In this document: one piece after another, positions 18,340 through 25,930 of the stretch
Layout of the letters: the number at the start of each line of letters is the position of its first letter
Position numbering within the stretch: position 1 is the stretch's first letter
Assembly: GCF_003312425.1 (NCBI RefSeq)
Contig: NZ_QNUX01000002.1
Span: 248,001-312,000 of the forward strand
DNA: 64,000 nt
Origin: Flavobacterium psychrolimnae
Lineage (GTDB): Bacteria > Bacteroidota > Bacteroidia > Flavobacteriales > Flavobacteriaceae
Direction: 5' to 3'
Position numbers and translations under genes: made by a program
The notes under the pieces: model-generated
The model's input: the letters and a program-made list of their open reading frames with translations, nothing else
Told to the model about the DNA's origin: nothing
Databases searched by the model: none

Positions 18340-18409
18340 TTTAGTTTTGTTTCAAGTTTAATATTTAAAGTTGCTCGGGTTAACCTGAAACTTTAAACTT
18401 TAAACAATT

Positions 18410-19546
18410 TTACAACATTCCTTTCGTGCTTGGCAAAATCATCTTCTCCGTATCCCTTTTTACGGCTACTTTTATAGCTTTTGCAAAAGCTTTAAAAATA
18501 GCTTCTATCTTGTGATGCTCGTTAGTTCCTTCGGCTTTGATGTTGATGTTAGCTTTAGCACCGTCCGAGAATGATTTGAAGAAATGATAAAACATCTCCG
18601 TAGGCATTTTACCTACCATTTCTCGTTTGAATTCGGTTTCCCAAACCAGCCAGTTTCTACCTCCAAAATCAATGGCTACTTGCGCTAAACAATCGTCCAT
18701 TGGCAAACAAAAGCCGTAACGTTCAATACCTAATTTATTTCCTAAAGCTTTCGCAAAAACTTCTCCAAGCGCAATCGCAGTGTCTTCAATCGTGTGGTGT
18801 TCATCAACTTCTAAATCTCCTTTTACAAATATTTCCAAGTCCATTTGTCCATGGCGAGCAATTTGGTCCAGCATGTGATCAAAGAAAGCAATTCCGGTAT
18901 CGATTTTGCTTTTTCCTGTTCCGTCAAGGTTTAAATTAATGAAAATATCAGTTTCATTCGTTTTTCTAGAAATGGTTGCAGAGCGTTCCTCTAATTTCAA
19001 AAACTCATAAATAGTTTTCCAATCAGTAGTTTGCAAGGCAATAACCGAATCCAATTCATGTCTTTTTGAAGATATTTCATCACCTCCCAAAGCTTCATCT
19101 CTGTTAATAAAAATCGCTTTTGAACCTAAGTTTTTTGCTAATTCTACATCTGTTATTCGGTCTCCAATGACGAATGAATTCTCTAAATCATATTCTGGAT
19201 TATTAAGATATTTGGTCAACATAGCAGTACCAGGCTTGCGAGTTGGCACATTTTCGTGTGGAAATGTTTTGTCAATTAAAACTTCTTTGAAAACAACACC
19301 TTCATTTTCAAAAGCTTTCATGATCAAATTGTGAACTGGCCAAAAGTTAATTTCCGGATGAGAATCCGTTCCTAAACCATCTTGATTCGTAACCATTACC
19401 AATTCAAAATCCAATTCTTTAGCTATTTTACCAAGATATTGAAAAGCGTTTGGATAAAATTCTAATTTTTCAAAGCTGTCTAACTGATAATCATGTGGTT
19501 CTAAAACCATGGTTCCGTCACGGTCTATAAAAAGTATTTTTTTCAT
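18410..19546 (-). CDS. hisB: Bifunctional histidinol-phosphatase / IGP dehydratase
   Basis: 378 residues. The N-terminal HAD phosphatase (1 to about 170) shows the nucleophile motif FIDRDGTMV and later [10 protein letters not shown]. The C-terminal IGP dehydratase (about 190-378) shows the metal-binding repeats [15 protein letters not shown] and [16 protein letters not shown]. It performs steps 6 and 8 of the pathway. The fused form is common in Bacteroidota and enterobacteria. 24 bases separate it from hisC. Confidence 0.96.
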   Translation of the reverse strand: MKKILFIDRDGTMVLEPHDYQLDSFEKLEFYPNAFQYLGKIAKELDFELVMVTNQDGLGTDSHPEINFWPVHNLIMKAFENEGVVFKEVLIDKTFPHENVPTRKPGTAMLTKYLNNPEYDLENSFVIGDRITDVELAKNLGSKAIFINRDEALGGDEISSKRHELDSVIALQTTDWKTIYEFLKLEERSATISRKTNETDIFINLNLDGTGKSKIDTGIAFFDHMLDQIARHGQMDLEIFVKGDLEVDEHHTIEDTAIALGEVFAKALGNKLGIERYGFCLPMDDCLAQVAIDFGGRNWLVWETEFKREMVGKMPTEMFYHFFKSFSDGAKANINIKAEGTNEHHKIEAIFKAFAKAIKVAVKRDTEKMILPSTKGML

Positions 19547-19570
19547 TAAAAAAAGTTTAAAGTTTAAGGT

Positions 19571-20620
19571 TTAAAGTTGTTTTAACACCTCAATTAATTT
19601 CATATTTTCTTGTTCAGTTCCAACAGTAAAACGCAAACAATTATCGCATAATGGTTGGGTGGTGCGGTTCCGGATTACAATTCCTTTTGCAATCAATTCA
19701 GCGTATCTTTTATTGGCATCATCTACTTTTACTAAAATGAAATTAGCTTCTGTTGGATAAATTTTTTCGATAAATTTAACATTAAGTAATACTTTAAGTA
19801 ATTCCTCTCTTTGTGTTATAATAGAGTCGATTTCAAATTTTATTTTTTCCGGATTGTCCAATCGTTCCAAAGCTTTTTTCTGAGTCAATTCATTTACATT
19901 ATACGGTGGTTTAATTTTGTTTAAAACCAAAATTACTTCTGCAGAGGCATAACAAATTCCCAATCTAATACCTGCCAAACCATACGCTTTTGATAGTGTT
20001 TGAGTAATGACAAGATTTGGATATTCATCCAATTCATTGATCCAACTATCTTTCTTTGAAAAGTCAATATAGGCTTCATCAATAACCACTAATCCTTTGA
20101 AATTTTGCAAAAGATACGCCACACTTTCATCCGAAAAGGAGTTTCCGGTAGGATTATTTGGAGAACACAAAAAGATTATTTTAGTGTTTTCATCAACAGC
20201 CTCCATGATTTTTTCAATTTGCGGTTGAAAGTCTTCTGAAAGTAAAATTTCTTTGTTTTCTACTGCATTAATATTCGCCAAAACACCATACATTCCGTAG
20301 GTTGGTGGCAAAGTGATTACATTATCTGTTTTTGGTTCACAAAAAGCTCTGAATAATAAATCTAATACTTCGTCACTTCCATTCCCCAATAAAATTTGAT
20401 TCGTTTTGACATTTCTTTGTTTTGCCAAAACCTCTTTCACACTTATTTGTTGTGGATCCGGATAACGGTTTACACCATTTTCAAACGGATTTTCATTGGC
20501 ATCCAAAAAAATCATATCAGCGGTATCAAAATCCTCAAATTCATCACGAGCCGAAGAATAGGGTTTCATTTGCTTGACGTTTTCTCTGACCAAATTATTT
20601 ATATCGAAATTATTTTCCAT
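19571..20620 (-). CDS. hisC: Histidinol-phosphate aminotransferase
   Basis: 349 residues from the ATG at 20620 (MENNFDINN). The frame is also open to a TTG at 20626. It is a PLP-dependent class I/II aminotransferase with LGNGSDEVLDLLFRAF, SPNNPTGN, VIDEAYIDFS and the PLP Lys in TLSKAYGLAGIRLG. It catalyses step 7 with glutamate as amino donor. Its start overlaps the end of hisD by 11 bases, so translation is probably coupled. Confidence 0.96.
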   Translation of the reverse strand: MENNFDINNLVRENVKQMKPYSSARDEFEDFDTADMIFLDANENPFENGVNRYPDPQQISVKEVLAKQRNVKTNQILLGNGSDEVLDLLFRAFCEPKTDNVITLPPTYGMYGVLANINAVENKEILLSEDFQPQIEKIMEAVDENTKIIFLCSPNNPTGNSFSDESVAYLLQNFKGLVVIDEAYIDFSKKDSWINELDEYPNLVITQTLSKAYGLAGIRLGICYASAEVILVLNKIKPPYNVNELTQKKALERLDNPEKIKFEIDSIITQREELLKVLLNVKFIEKIYPTEANFILVKVDDANKRYAELIAKGIVIRNRTTQPLCDNCLRFTVGTEQENMKLIEVLKQL

Positions 20621-21902
20621 CTTCAATCGCTTTTAATCGTAATGTAACTGCATTTTTGTGTGCTTGTAATCCTTCCGCTTCTGCCATGATTTCTATCGCT
20701 TTCCCAATGTTTTGTATTCCTTTTTCCGTTATTTTTTGGAAAGTCATCGCTTTTGTAAAACTATCCAAATTTACACCGCTATAATTCTTGGCATAACCAT
20801 TTGTTGGCAATGTATGATTGGTTCCTGAAGCGTAATCTCCAGCACTTTCAGGCGAGTAATTCCCTATGAATACAGAACCTGCATTTTGAACGCCATTGCT
20901 GTAAAAATCATCATATTCAGAGCAAATAATAAAGTGTTCTGGTCCATATTCATTGATTAAATCCAAAGCAATTTTGTCATTTTCAACAAAAATCAATTTA
21001 GAATTCGAAATGGCTTTTTCGGCAATGGCTTTTCTTGGCAACGCTTCCAATTGTATTTGGATTTCTGTTTCTACGGCATCAATTAATTTTTTGGAAGTAG
21101 AAACTAAAATAACCTGACTGTCCGCTCCGTGTTCTGCTTGGGATAACAAATCCGAAGCTACAAAAGCCGGAACTGCAGTATCGTCAGCAACAATCAGTAA
21201 TTCCGATGGACCAGCCGGCATATCGATTGCGACACCAAATTGTGTAGCTAATTGTTTTGCTACAGTCACAAATTGATTTCCGGGACCAAAGATTTTATAT
21301 ACTTTCGGAATTGTTTCCGTTCCAAAAGTCATTCCTGCAATAGCTTGAATCCCTCCTACTTTTAATATTTTTGTCACACCACATAAATTTGCAGTATACA
21401 AAATCGCAGGATTTACAACTCCATTTTTATCCGGTGGTGAGCATAAAACAATTTCGTTACAGCCTGCAATTTCTGCAGGAACAGCAAGCATCAATACTGT
21501 AGAAAATAATGGAGCAGTTCCGCCAGGAATATACAATCCTATTTTTTGAATAGGTCTCTTTTCCTGCCAACAGTTAACTCCTTCAATTGTTTCTACGACA
21601 ACTCTATCTGTTTTTTGAGCAATATGGAATTTTGAAATATTAGATTTGGCTAACTCAATAGCTTCTTTCAACTCTGGAGAAACGGAAGCAATAGCATGCT
21701 CAATTTCAGCTTTAGAAACTTCAATAGTATCGATTTTGACACCATCAAAAAGCGACGTATATTTTGCAACAGCAACATCACCTTTCTTTTGAACTTCATT
21801 GAAAATTTCTTTTACAGTGGCTTCAATGTCATCAATAGTTTTGGTAGGACGCTCTAAAATTGAGGACCAAGATTCTGCTTTTGGATTGTATATTTTATTC
21901 AT
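20610..21902 (-). CDS. hisD: Histidinol dehydrogenase
   Basis: 430 residues, typical length. Signature parts are YIPGGTAPLFSTVLMLAVPA, FGPGNQFVTVAKQ and LLSQAEHGADSQVILV (catalytic Glu/His region), with ASGTNHTLPTNGYA near the end. It is a Zn-dependent, NAD-dependent four-electron dehydrogenase for the last step of histidine synthesis. It is the second gene of the operon, 77 bases after hisG. Confidence 0.97.
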   Translation of the reverse strand: MNKIYNPKAESWSSILERPTKTIDDIEATVKEIFNEVQKKGDVAVAKYTSLFDGVKIDTIEVSKAEIEHAIASVSPELKEAIELAKSNISKFHIAQKTDRVVVETIEGVNCWQEKRPIQKIGLYIPGGTAPLFSTVLMLAVPAEIAGCNEIVLCSPPDKNGVVNPAILYTANLCGVTKILKVGGIQAIAGMTFGTETIPKVYKIFGPGNQFVTVAKQLATQFGVAIDMPAGPSELLIVADDTAVPAFVASDLLSQAEHGADSQVILVSTSKKLIDAVETEIQIQLEALPRKAIAEKAISNSKLIFVENDKIALDLINEYGPEHFIICSEYDDFYSNGVQNAGSVFIGNYSPESAGDYASGTNHTLPTNGYAKNYSGVNLDSFTKAMTFQKITEKGIQNIGKAIEIMAEAEGLQAHKNAVTLRLKAIEDGK

Positions 21903-21979
21903 TTTTAATTTTATTCAAAGATTAAATAATAGAATTATTCGTTTTTAAACTCATAATCCATAACTCACAATTTAAAATC

Positions 21980-22837
21980 TTAAAGCACCATTTTCTCAAT
22001 TGGGCAAATTAAAATACCTTCGGCACCCGCTTCTTTCAATTGATCAATAACATCCCAGAAAGTATCTTTATCGATTACAGAGTGAACACTGCTCCATCCC
22101 TCTTGTGCCAAAGGCAAAACCGTTAAACTTCGTAATACAGGAAGAATTTTACCAACTGCTTCAATTTTGTTATTTGGGACATTCATCAAAATGTATTTTG
22201 ATTTTCTTGCTCTTAAAACAGATTCGATTCTGAATTTTAACGTATCAATAATTTTTTGAGATTCAGGACTTACTTTTGGAGAAACAGCTAAAACCGCTTC
22301 ACTTTTAAAAATAACTTCAACCTCTTTTAGATTATTCTTGAATAAAGTACTTCCGCTGGAAACAATATCAACAATAGCATCAGCTAGACCAATGTTTGGA
22401 GCAATTTCTACTGAACCTGAAATTTGGTGAATGTCGACTGTTACGCCTTTTGAATTAAAAAAATCAAGCACTGTTTTAGGGTATGAAGTAGCAATACGCA
22501 TACCATTTAAATCTTGAACGGATTTGTAATCAAATGCTTTCGGAACAGCAACAGATACTTTACATTTTGAAAAACCTAATTTTTGAATTACTTCAATATC
22601 CCCGCCTTTTTCAACTAAAAGATTATCCCCAACGATAGCAATATCTACAACTCCATCAATCAAATATTGAGGAATATCAGAATTTCTTAAATATAAAACC
22701 TCTAACGGGAAGTTGGATGCTTCGGCTTTTAATTGGTCGATTCCGTTATCTATTGAAATACCTGCATCTTTTAAAATTTGAATGCTGTCTTCGTTTAAAC
22801 GTCCTGATTTTTGAATTGCAATTTTTAATGTACTCAT
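21980..22837 (-). CDS. hisG: ATP phosphoribosyltransferase, long form
   Basis: 285 residues from the ATG at 22837 (MSTLKIAIQKSGRL). The frame stays open further upstream to 22954, but that stretch runs through the attenuator hairpin and cannot be the normal start. The catalytic part includes DIAIVGDNLL and the PRPP-binding DIVSSGSTL. The last about 75 residues are the ACT-like regulatory domain of the HisG long form, so no HisZ partner is needed and histidine feedback inhibition is expected. First enzyme and first gene of the operon, preceded by the His leader attenuator. Confidence 0.96.
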   Translation of the reverse strand: MSTLKIAIQKSGRLNEDSIQILKDAGISIDNGIDQLKAEASNFPLEVLYLRNSDIPQYLIDGVVDIAIVGDNLLVEKGGDIEVIQKLGFSKCKVSVAVPKAFDYKSVQDLNGMRIATSYPKTVLDFFNSKGVTVDIHQISGSVEIAPNIGLADAIVDIVSSGSTLFKNNLKEVEVIFKSEAVLAVSPKVSPESQKIIDTLKFRIESVLRARKSKYILMNVPNNKIEAVGKILPVLRSLTVLPLAQEGWSSVHSVIDKDTFWDVIDQLKEAGAEGILICPIEKMVL

Positions 22838-22893
22838 TTTGTCTTTTTTGTTTTTGTTTTTGTTTAAAATAATTTGATTGAGTACAAATATTG

Positions 22894-22933
22894 GGTAATA
22901 AAAAACCCGTTTGATGTACTCAAACGGGTTTTT
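22894..22933 (-). terminator. Attenuator terminator of the his operon leader
   Basis: On the minus strand the 14-base arm AAAAACCCGTTTGA, loop GTACA and the complementary arm TCAAACGGGTTTTT (22901-22933) are followed by more T residues down to 22894. The stem is perfect. It lies between the His leader peptide ORF and hisG, so it can stop transcription before the structural genes when histidyl-tRNA is plentiful. Confidence 0.93.
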
Positions 22934-22977
22934 AGAATATGATGATTTACACACATACCATTAACACATCGCTTGAG
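22919..22977 (-). promoter_or_regulatory. Candidate antiterminator pairing in the his leader
   Basis: CTCAAGCG (22970-22977, minus) can pair with CGTTTGAG (22919-22926, minus), which is the closing part of the terminator 5' arm: 8 bp with one G-U pair. This pairing excludes the terminator. The neighbouring GATGT could alternatively pair with ACATC inside the His-codon run (about 22998-23004), giving the three-way choice expected of ribosome-controlled attenuation. Structure by eye, not computed. Confidence 0.65.
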
Positions 22978-23020
22978 AGCAATAATGAAAATGATGATGA
23001 TGTAATTGTATTGTAAACAT
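22961..23020 (-). CDS. hisL: His operon leader peptide, 19 residues with five His codons
   Basis: ATG at 23020 to TAA at 22961 encodes MFTIQLHHHHFHYCSQAMC. Five of six consecutive codons are CAT (His), the hallmark of a histidine leader peptide such as HisL of enterobacteria. A ribosome stalled on these codons under His shortage would free the downstream CTCAAGCG segment to form the antiterminator. The ORF begins 18 bases after a good -7 box and ends 27 bases before the terminator stem. Too short for routine gene calling. The sequence relation to the operon makes the function very likely although translation is not proven. Confidence 0.9.
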   Translation of the reverse strand: MFTIQLHHHHFHYCSQAMC

Positions 23021-23038
23021 GTGTTTTATTTTTCTCTG

Positions 23039-23070
23039 CAAATATAAAAGCTTTTTTAATTAAAAAGCAA
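23039..23070 (-). promoter_or_regulatory. Promoter of the his operon
   Basis: Minus-strand -7 box TATATTTG (23039-23046) matches TAnnTTTG exactly. A TTG (23068-23070) sits 21 bases upstream as the -33 element. The leader ATG is 18 bases downstream. Confidence 0.8.
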
Positions 23071-23114
23071 TTAATACTTTAACTTAATATAGTTTTTTTG
23101 TTAAAATACTTTTT

Positions 23115-23618
23115 TTATTCCTTTTCCTCCTCCTTTGTAGGGCTAATTTGCTCTGCATTACTGCCTACTGCTGTACTGTCGGTTCTAATTTCAGTATGTC
23201 GAACTTCTCCACCTGTTGTACCCGTTTGTTGTGCAAAAAACACGGCGATTATTGCAACTACTGTCGCTATATAAGAAACAAGCTTTGCTTTTGGTTTGTT
23301 TTTCAAATTAGAATAAAGGCCAAAAAGCGATGTAATTGCCAACGCATATAAAACAATTGCTAATTTTTCGGCCATTTCTTCGTGTTCATGAATAATTGCT
23401 TTTCCTATTCCAGGGAAATCTTCCACCATTTCCTCTGCTCCTTCGCCAGTAGACATGCTAAAAAAGCCAAAAACAGCTGCAATGACAAATAATATGTAAG
23501 CTGTATTTTGTACGGACTTGTTCTTGAGTACTAATCCTGCGATTAAAATTCCGAGTCCAAGAATTGTTCCAATAATTGGAAAATGGTTTACAACCATGTG
23601 TAAATGGGCATCATTCAT
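23115..23618 (-). CDS. Four-helix membrane protein (DUF2231-like)
   Basis: 167 residues with four predicted membrane helices (about 10-32, 38-54, 84-103 and 112-130) and a polar, charged C-terminal tail. His residues near the helix ends (DAHLHMVVNHFPI, IIHEHEEMAE) resemble the DUF2231 group of small membrane proteins that may bind haem or metal. It is the last gene of the minus-strand metal-related run, 52 bases after the VIT1-like gene. Function is not known; a role near iron or metal handling is only suggested by the neighbours. Confidence 0.75.
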   Translation of the reverse strand: MNDAHLHMVVNHFPIIGTILGLGILIAGLVLKNKSVQNTAYILFVIAAVFGFFSMSTGEGAEEMVEDFPGIGKAIIHEHEEMAEKLAIVLYALAITSLFGLYSNLKNKPKAKLVSYIATVVAIIAVFFAQQTGTTGGEVRHTEIRTDSTAVGSNAEQISPTKEEEKE

Positions 23619-23669
23619 AATTTTTAATTTAAAGTTTATATTCTATTGATTTATAAAAAACTAATTTTT

Positions 23670-24788
23670 TTATCCTGCTAATGAAACTCCAATCAAGGAA
23701 CCTATTCCATAAGTTACAGCTGCAGCCAACAATCCAAAAGAAACTTGTCTAAATCCAGAAAATAAAATGCTTTTTCCTGTCAATAAAGTTATTGCAGCAC
23801 CAATTCCAAAAAGGCCAATAACACTGCTTCCTACACTTAATAAAATTGCATTTTTTCCGTCTAAAAACATAAATGGATATAATGGAATAATGGCTCCAAT
23901 GGCAAAAAGTACAAACGAAGCTGTTGCTGCTTCCCAAGCTGATCCTCCTAATTCTTCTTTGTCAATTCCCAATTCCTCCGTAATAATTGCATCTATTGCT
24001 GTTTGAGGATTTTCAAAAGCTTTATCAGCCAGTTTTTGTGCTTCGATAGCATTCATTCCTTTGGCCTGATACAATAAAACCAATTCTTTTTTCTCTTCTT
24101 CGGGAGAAGCTTCCAATTCTTCGGTTTCCAAATCAATTTGGCGCTGGTTTAATTCTCTCGAACTTTGTACCGAAAGCCATTCGCCCAAAGCCATTGAAAT
24201 TGCTCCTGCCAACAGTCCCGCAATGCCTGTTAACAATATCGTATTATTAGAAACAGCCGCACCGGCAACTCCCATTACCAAACTCATATTTGAAACCAAT
24301 CCATCATTGGAGCCTAAAACGGCGGCACGCAATGCATTTCCGCCTACTGATTTATGCCTACTTTCAAATTTGGACAATAAGCCACCGGAAACATTCAAGG
24401 CAGCATTATTATTTACCGCTTCAATAATATTAAGATGATTGTGCTCAAAACCTGTTGGTTTCTCTCCGCTTTTAAGTTTATTTTTAATTGAATTTACGGC
24501 AAACTGCTTTTCAATACTGGAAAGATTGCTAATAATAGAACTGTAACCAAAGATTTTACCCAACTTCAATTGGAATTTTGCTCTTCCTGAAGGCGAAGGC
24601 ATTTTATAATTTGGTTCCAAAGTCAACACTTTATCAAACATGTGTTTCGCGTGTCCTTTTTCAATTTCACCCAAACTCAATAATACTCTTGAAAGATTAT
24701 CATCCGATTGAATGGCAGCAATGCTATCATACAAAAAGGCAGTATCAACCTCTGTTTGCAACTGATCTTTAAGTTTTTTCAAGTCCAT
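23670..24788 (-). CDS. Ferritin-like domain fused to VIT1/CCC1 Fe/Mn transporter
   Basis: 372 residues. The first about 135 form a rubrerythrin/ferritin-like helical bundle with di-iron type residues (LQTEVDTAFLYD, GEIEKGHAKHMFDKV). From about residue 150 the VIT1/CCC1 domain begins: LRAAVLGSNDGLVSNMSLVMGVAGA, then AISMALGEWLSVQSSRE, a cytoplasmic Glu-rich segment (ETEELEASPEEEKKE) and three further helices. This architecture matches MbfA-type iron exporters, where the ferritin-like part senses or feeds iron. It starts 16 bases after the adaptor gene, so it may be in the same metal-efflux operon. Confidence 0.9.
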   Translation of the reverse strand: MDLKKLKDQLQTEVDTAFLYDSIAAIQSDDNLSRVLLSLGEIEKGHAKHMFDKVLTLEPNYKMPSPSGRAKFQLKLGKIFGYSSIISNLSSIEKQFAVNSIKNKLKSGEKPTGFEHNHLNIIEAVNNNAALNVSGGLLSKFESRHKSVGGNALRAAVLGSNDGLVSNMSLVMGVAGAAVSNNTILLTGIAGLLAGAISMALGEWLSVQSSRELNQRQIDLETEELEASPEEEKKELVLLYQAKGMNAIEAQKLADKAFENPQTAIDAIITEELGIDKEELGGSAWEAATASFVLFAIGAIIPLYPFMFLDGKNAILLSVGSSVIGLFGIGAAITLLTGKSILFSGFRQVSFGLLAAAVTYGIGSLIGVSLAG

Positions 24789-24804
24789 TTTATTTACTTT
24801 TTAA

Positions 24805-25920
24805 TTAATTAGCCAAATCGAAAACACCTTTTGTCAAAATTCTTGAAGAATCATTAATTGCAGTATTTGGAAGTATTTCGACGAAATTTTCAGACTTTTC
24901 GCCCACCGTAACGCTTACTTTCTTGAACGAATATCCATTTTTTTCATTATCTAATAAAAGTACGAAATTTTTGTTGTTTTCAGTAACTAATGCTTCAGAA
25001 GGAATTGCTAAACCTTTTTTGGAATCGATAATTATTTCAGCTTCTACAAACATTCCCGTCAATAGTTTTTGTTTTATGTTATCGTCTAAATGCCCATGAA
25101 TATTAATCGTTCTGTCATTTCCTTCTATTGATTTTCCAACCAAATGTACTTCGGCATTAAAAACATCTTTAGAAGCTTCAGGAACTTTGAAATGTATTTT
25201 TTGCCCAATTTTTACATTCAAAATATCTTTTTCAAAAACAGCCAATTCTAAATGCAAGTGATCCGTATCTACAATTTCAAGAATCACATCCGAAGGTGCT
25301 ACATACATTCCCACATTGGCATTCATGATTACGATATCACCCGTTATTGGAGAAAAAATAGTGATTGTTGAAGTCAAAATTCCTTTCTCTACATTTCTAG
25401 GATTAATGTTCAAAAGCATTAATTTGGCACGTAAACTTTGATGCATTGCTTTGGCTCTTCTGTAGTCACTTTCGGCTTTTAAGTAGTTTTTTTGCGAAGT
25501 GATTTTTTCATCATACAACGTTTTTTGCCTGTCATATTCCGATTTCAAGAAATTTAGTTGCTCGGCCACTTCCATATAATCTTTTTGAATATCAAGAAAT
25601 TCCGTGTTTTGTAGCGTTAATAAAGCTTGTCCTTTTGTGACTTTATTTCCAACCAAAAGCGTTGTGGATTTCACATAACCACCCATAAAAGTATTTACCT
25701 TCGCTCTGTTTTGTGGTGGTACGTCAATTTTTCCGGATGCTTTTACCGTAACATTAAAATCCTGTTCTGTTGGAGTCCCAATCTCCATTCCTGAAGATTT
25801 GAATTGAGCAGAAGTTATAGTTGTCAAACCATTGTCTTTTTGTTCCACTTCCTCCGTTTTCGATTCTTTACAAGAAAATAAAACAAGAGATAAAGCGATT
25901 ATATATAGAGATTTTTTCAT
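24805..25920 (-). CDS. RND periplasmic adaptor lipoprotein, CzcB type
   Basis: 371 residues. Lipoprotein signal ending LVLFSC. It has the membrane-fusion order: barrel-sandwich half (SGKIDVPPQNRAKVNTFMGGYVKS), alpha hairpin coiled coil (about 110-180, QKDYMEVAEQLNFLKSEYDRQKTLYDEK), second lipoyl half (IFSPITGDIVIMNANVGMYV) and beta-barrel. It links the CzcA pump in the inner membrane to its fused TolC part. It starts 10 bases after the czcA stop. No His-rich metal-binding extension. Confidence 0.92.
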   Translation of the reverse strand: MKKSLYIIALSLVLFSCKESKTEEVEQKDNGLTTITSAQFKSSGMEIGTPTEQDFNVTVKASGKIDVPPQNRAKVNTFMGGYVKSTTLLVGNKVTKGQALLTLQNTEFLDIQKDYMEVAEQLNFLKSEYDRQKTLYDEKITSQKNYLKAESDYRRAKAMHQSLRAKLMLLNINPRNVEKGILTSTITIFSPITGDIVIMNANVGMYVAPSDVILEIVDTDHLHLELAVFEKDILNVKIGQKIHFKVPEASKDVFNAEVHLVGKSIEGNDRTINIHGHLDDNIKQKLLTGMFVEAEIIIDSKKGLAIPSEALVTENNKNFVLLLDNEKNGYSFKKVSVTVGEKSENFVEILPNTAINDSSRILTKGVFDLAN

Positions 25921-25930
25921 TAGTTATTAT

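Noticed and set aside
22838..22954. Upstream extension of hisG by 39 codons
   Set aside because: It passes through the attenuator terminator; the encoded residues are unlike any HisG start.
23071..23114. AT-only hairpin as terminator for the DUF2231-like gene
   Set aside because: Stem lacks G-C pairs and sits at the his promoter; too weak to call.
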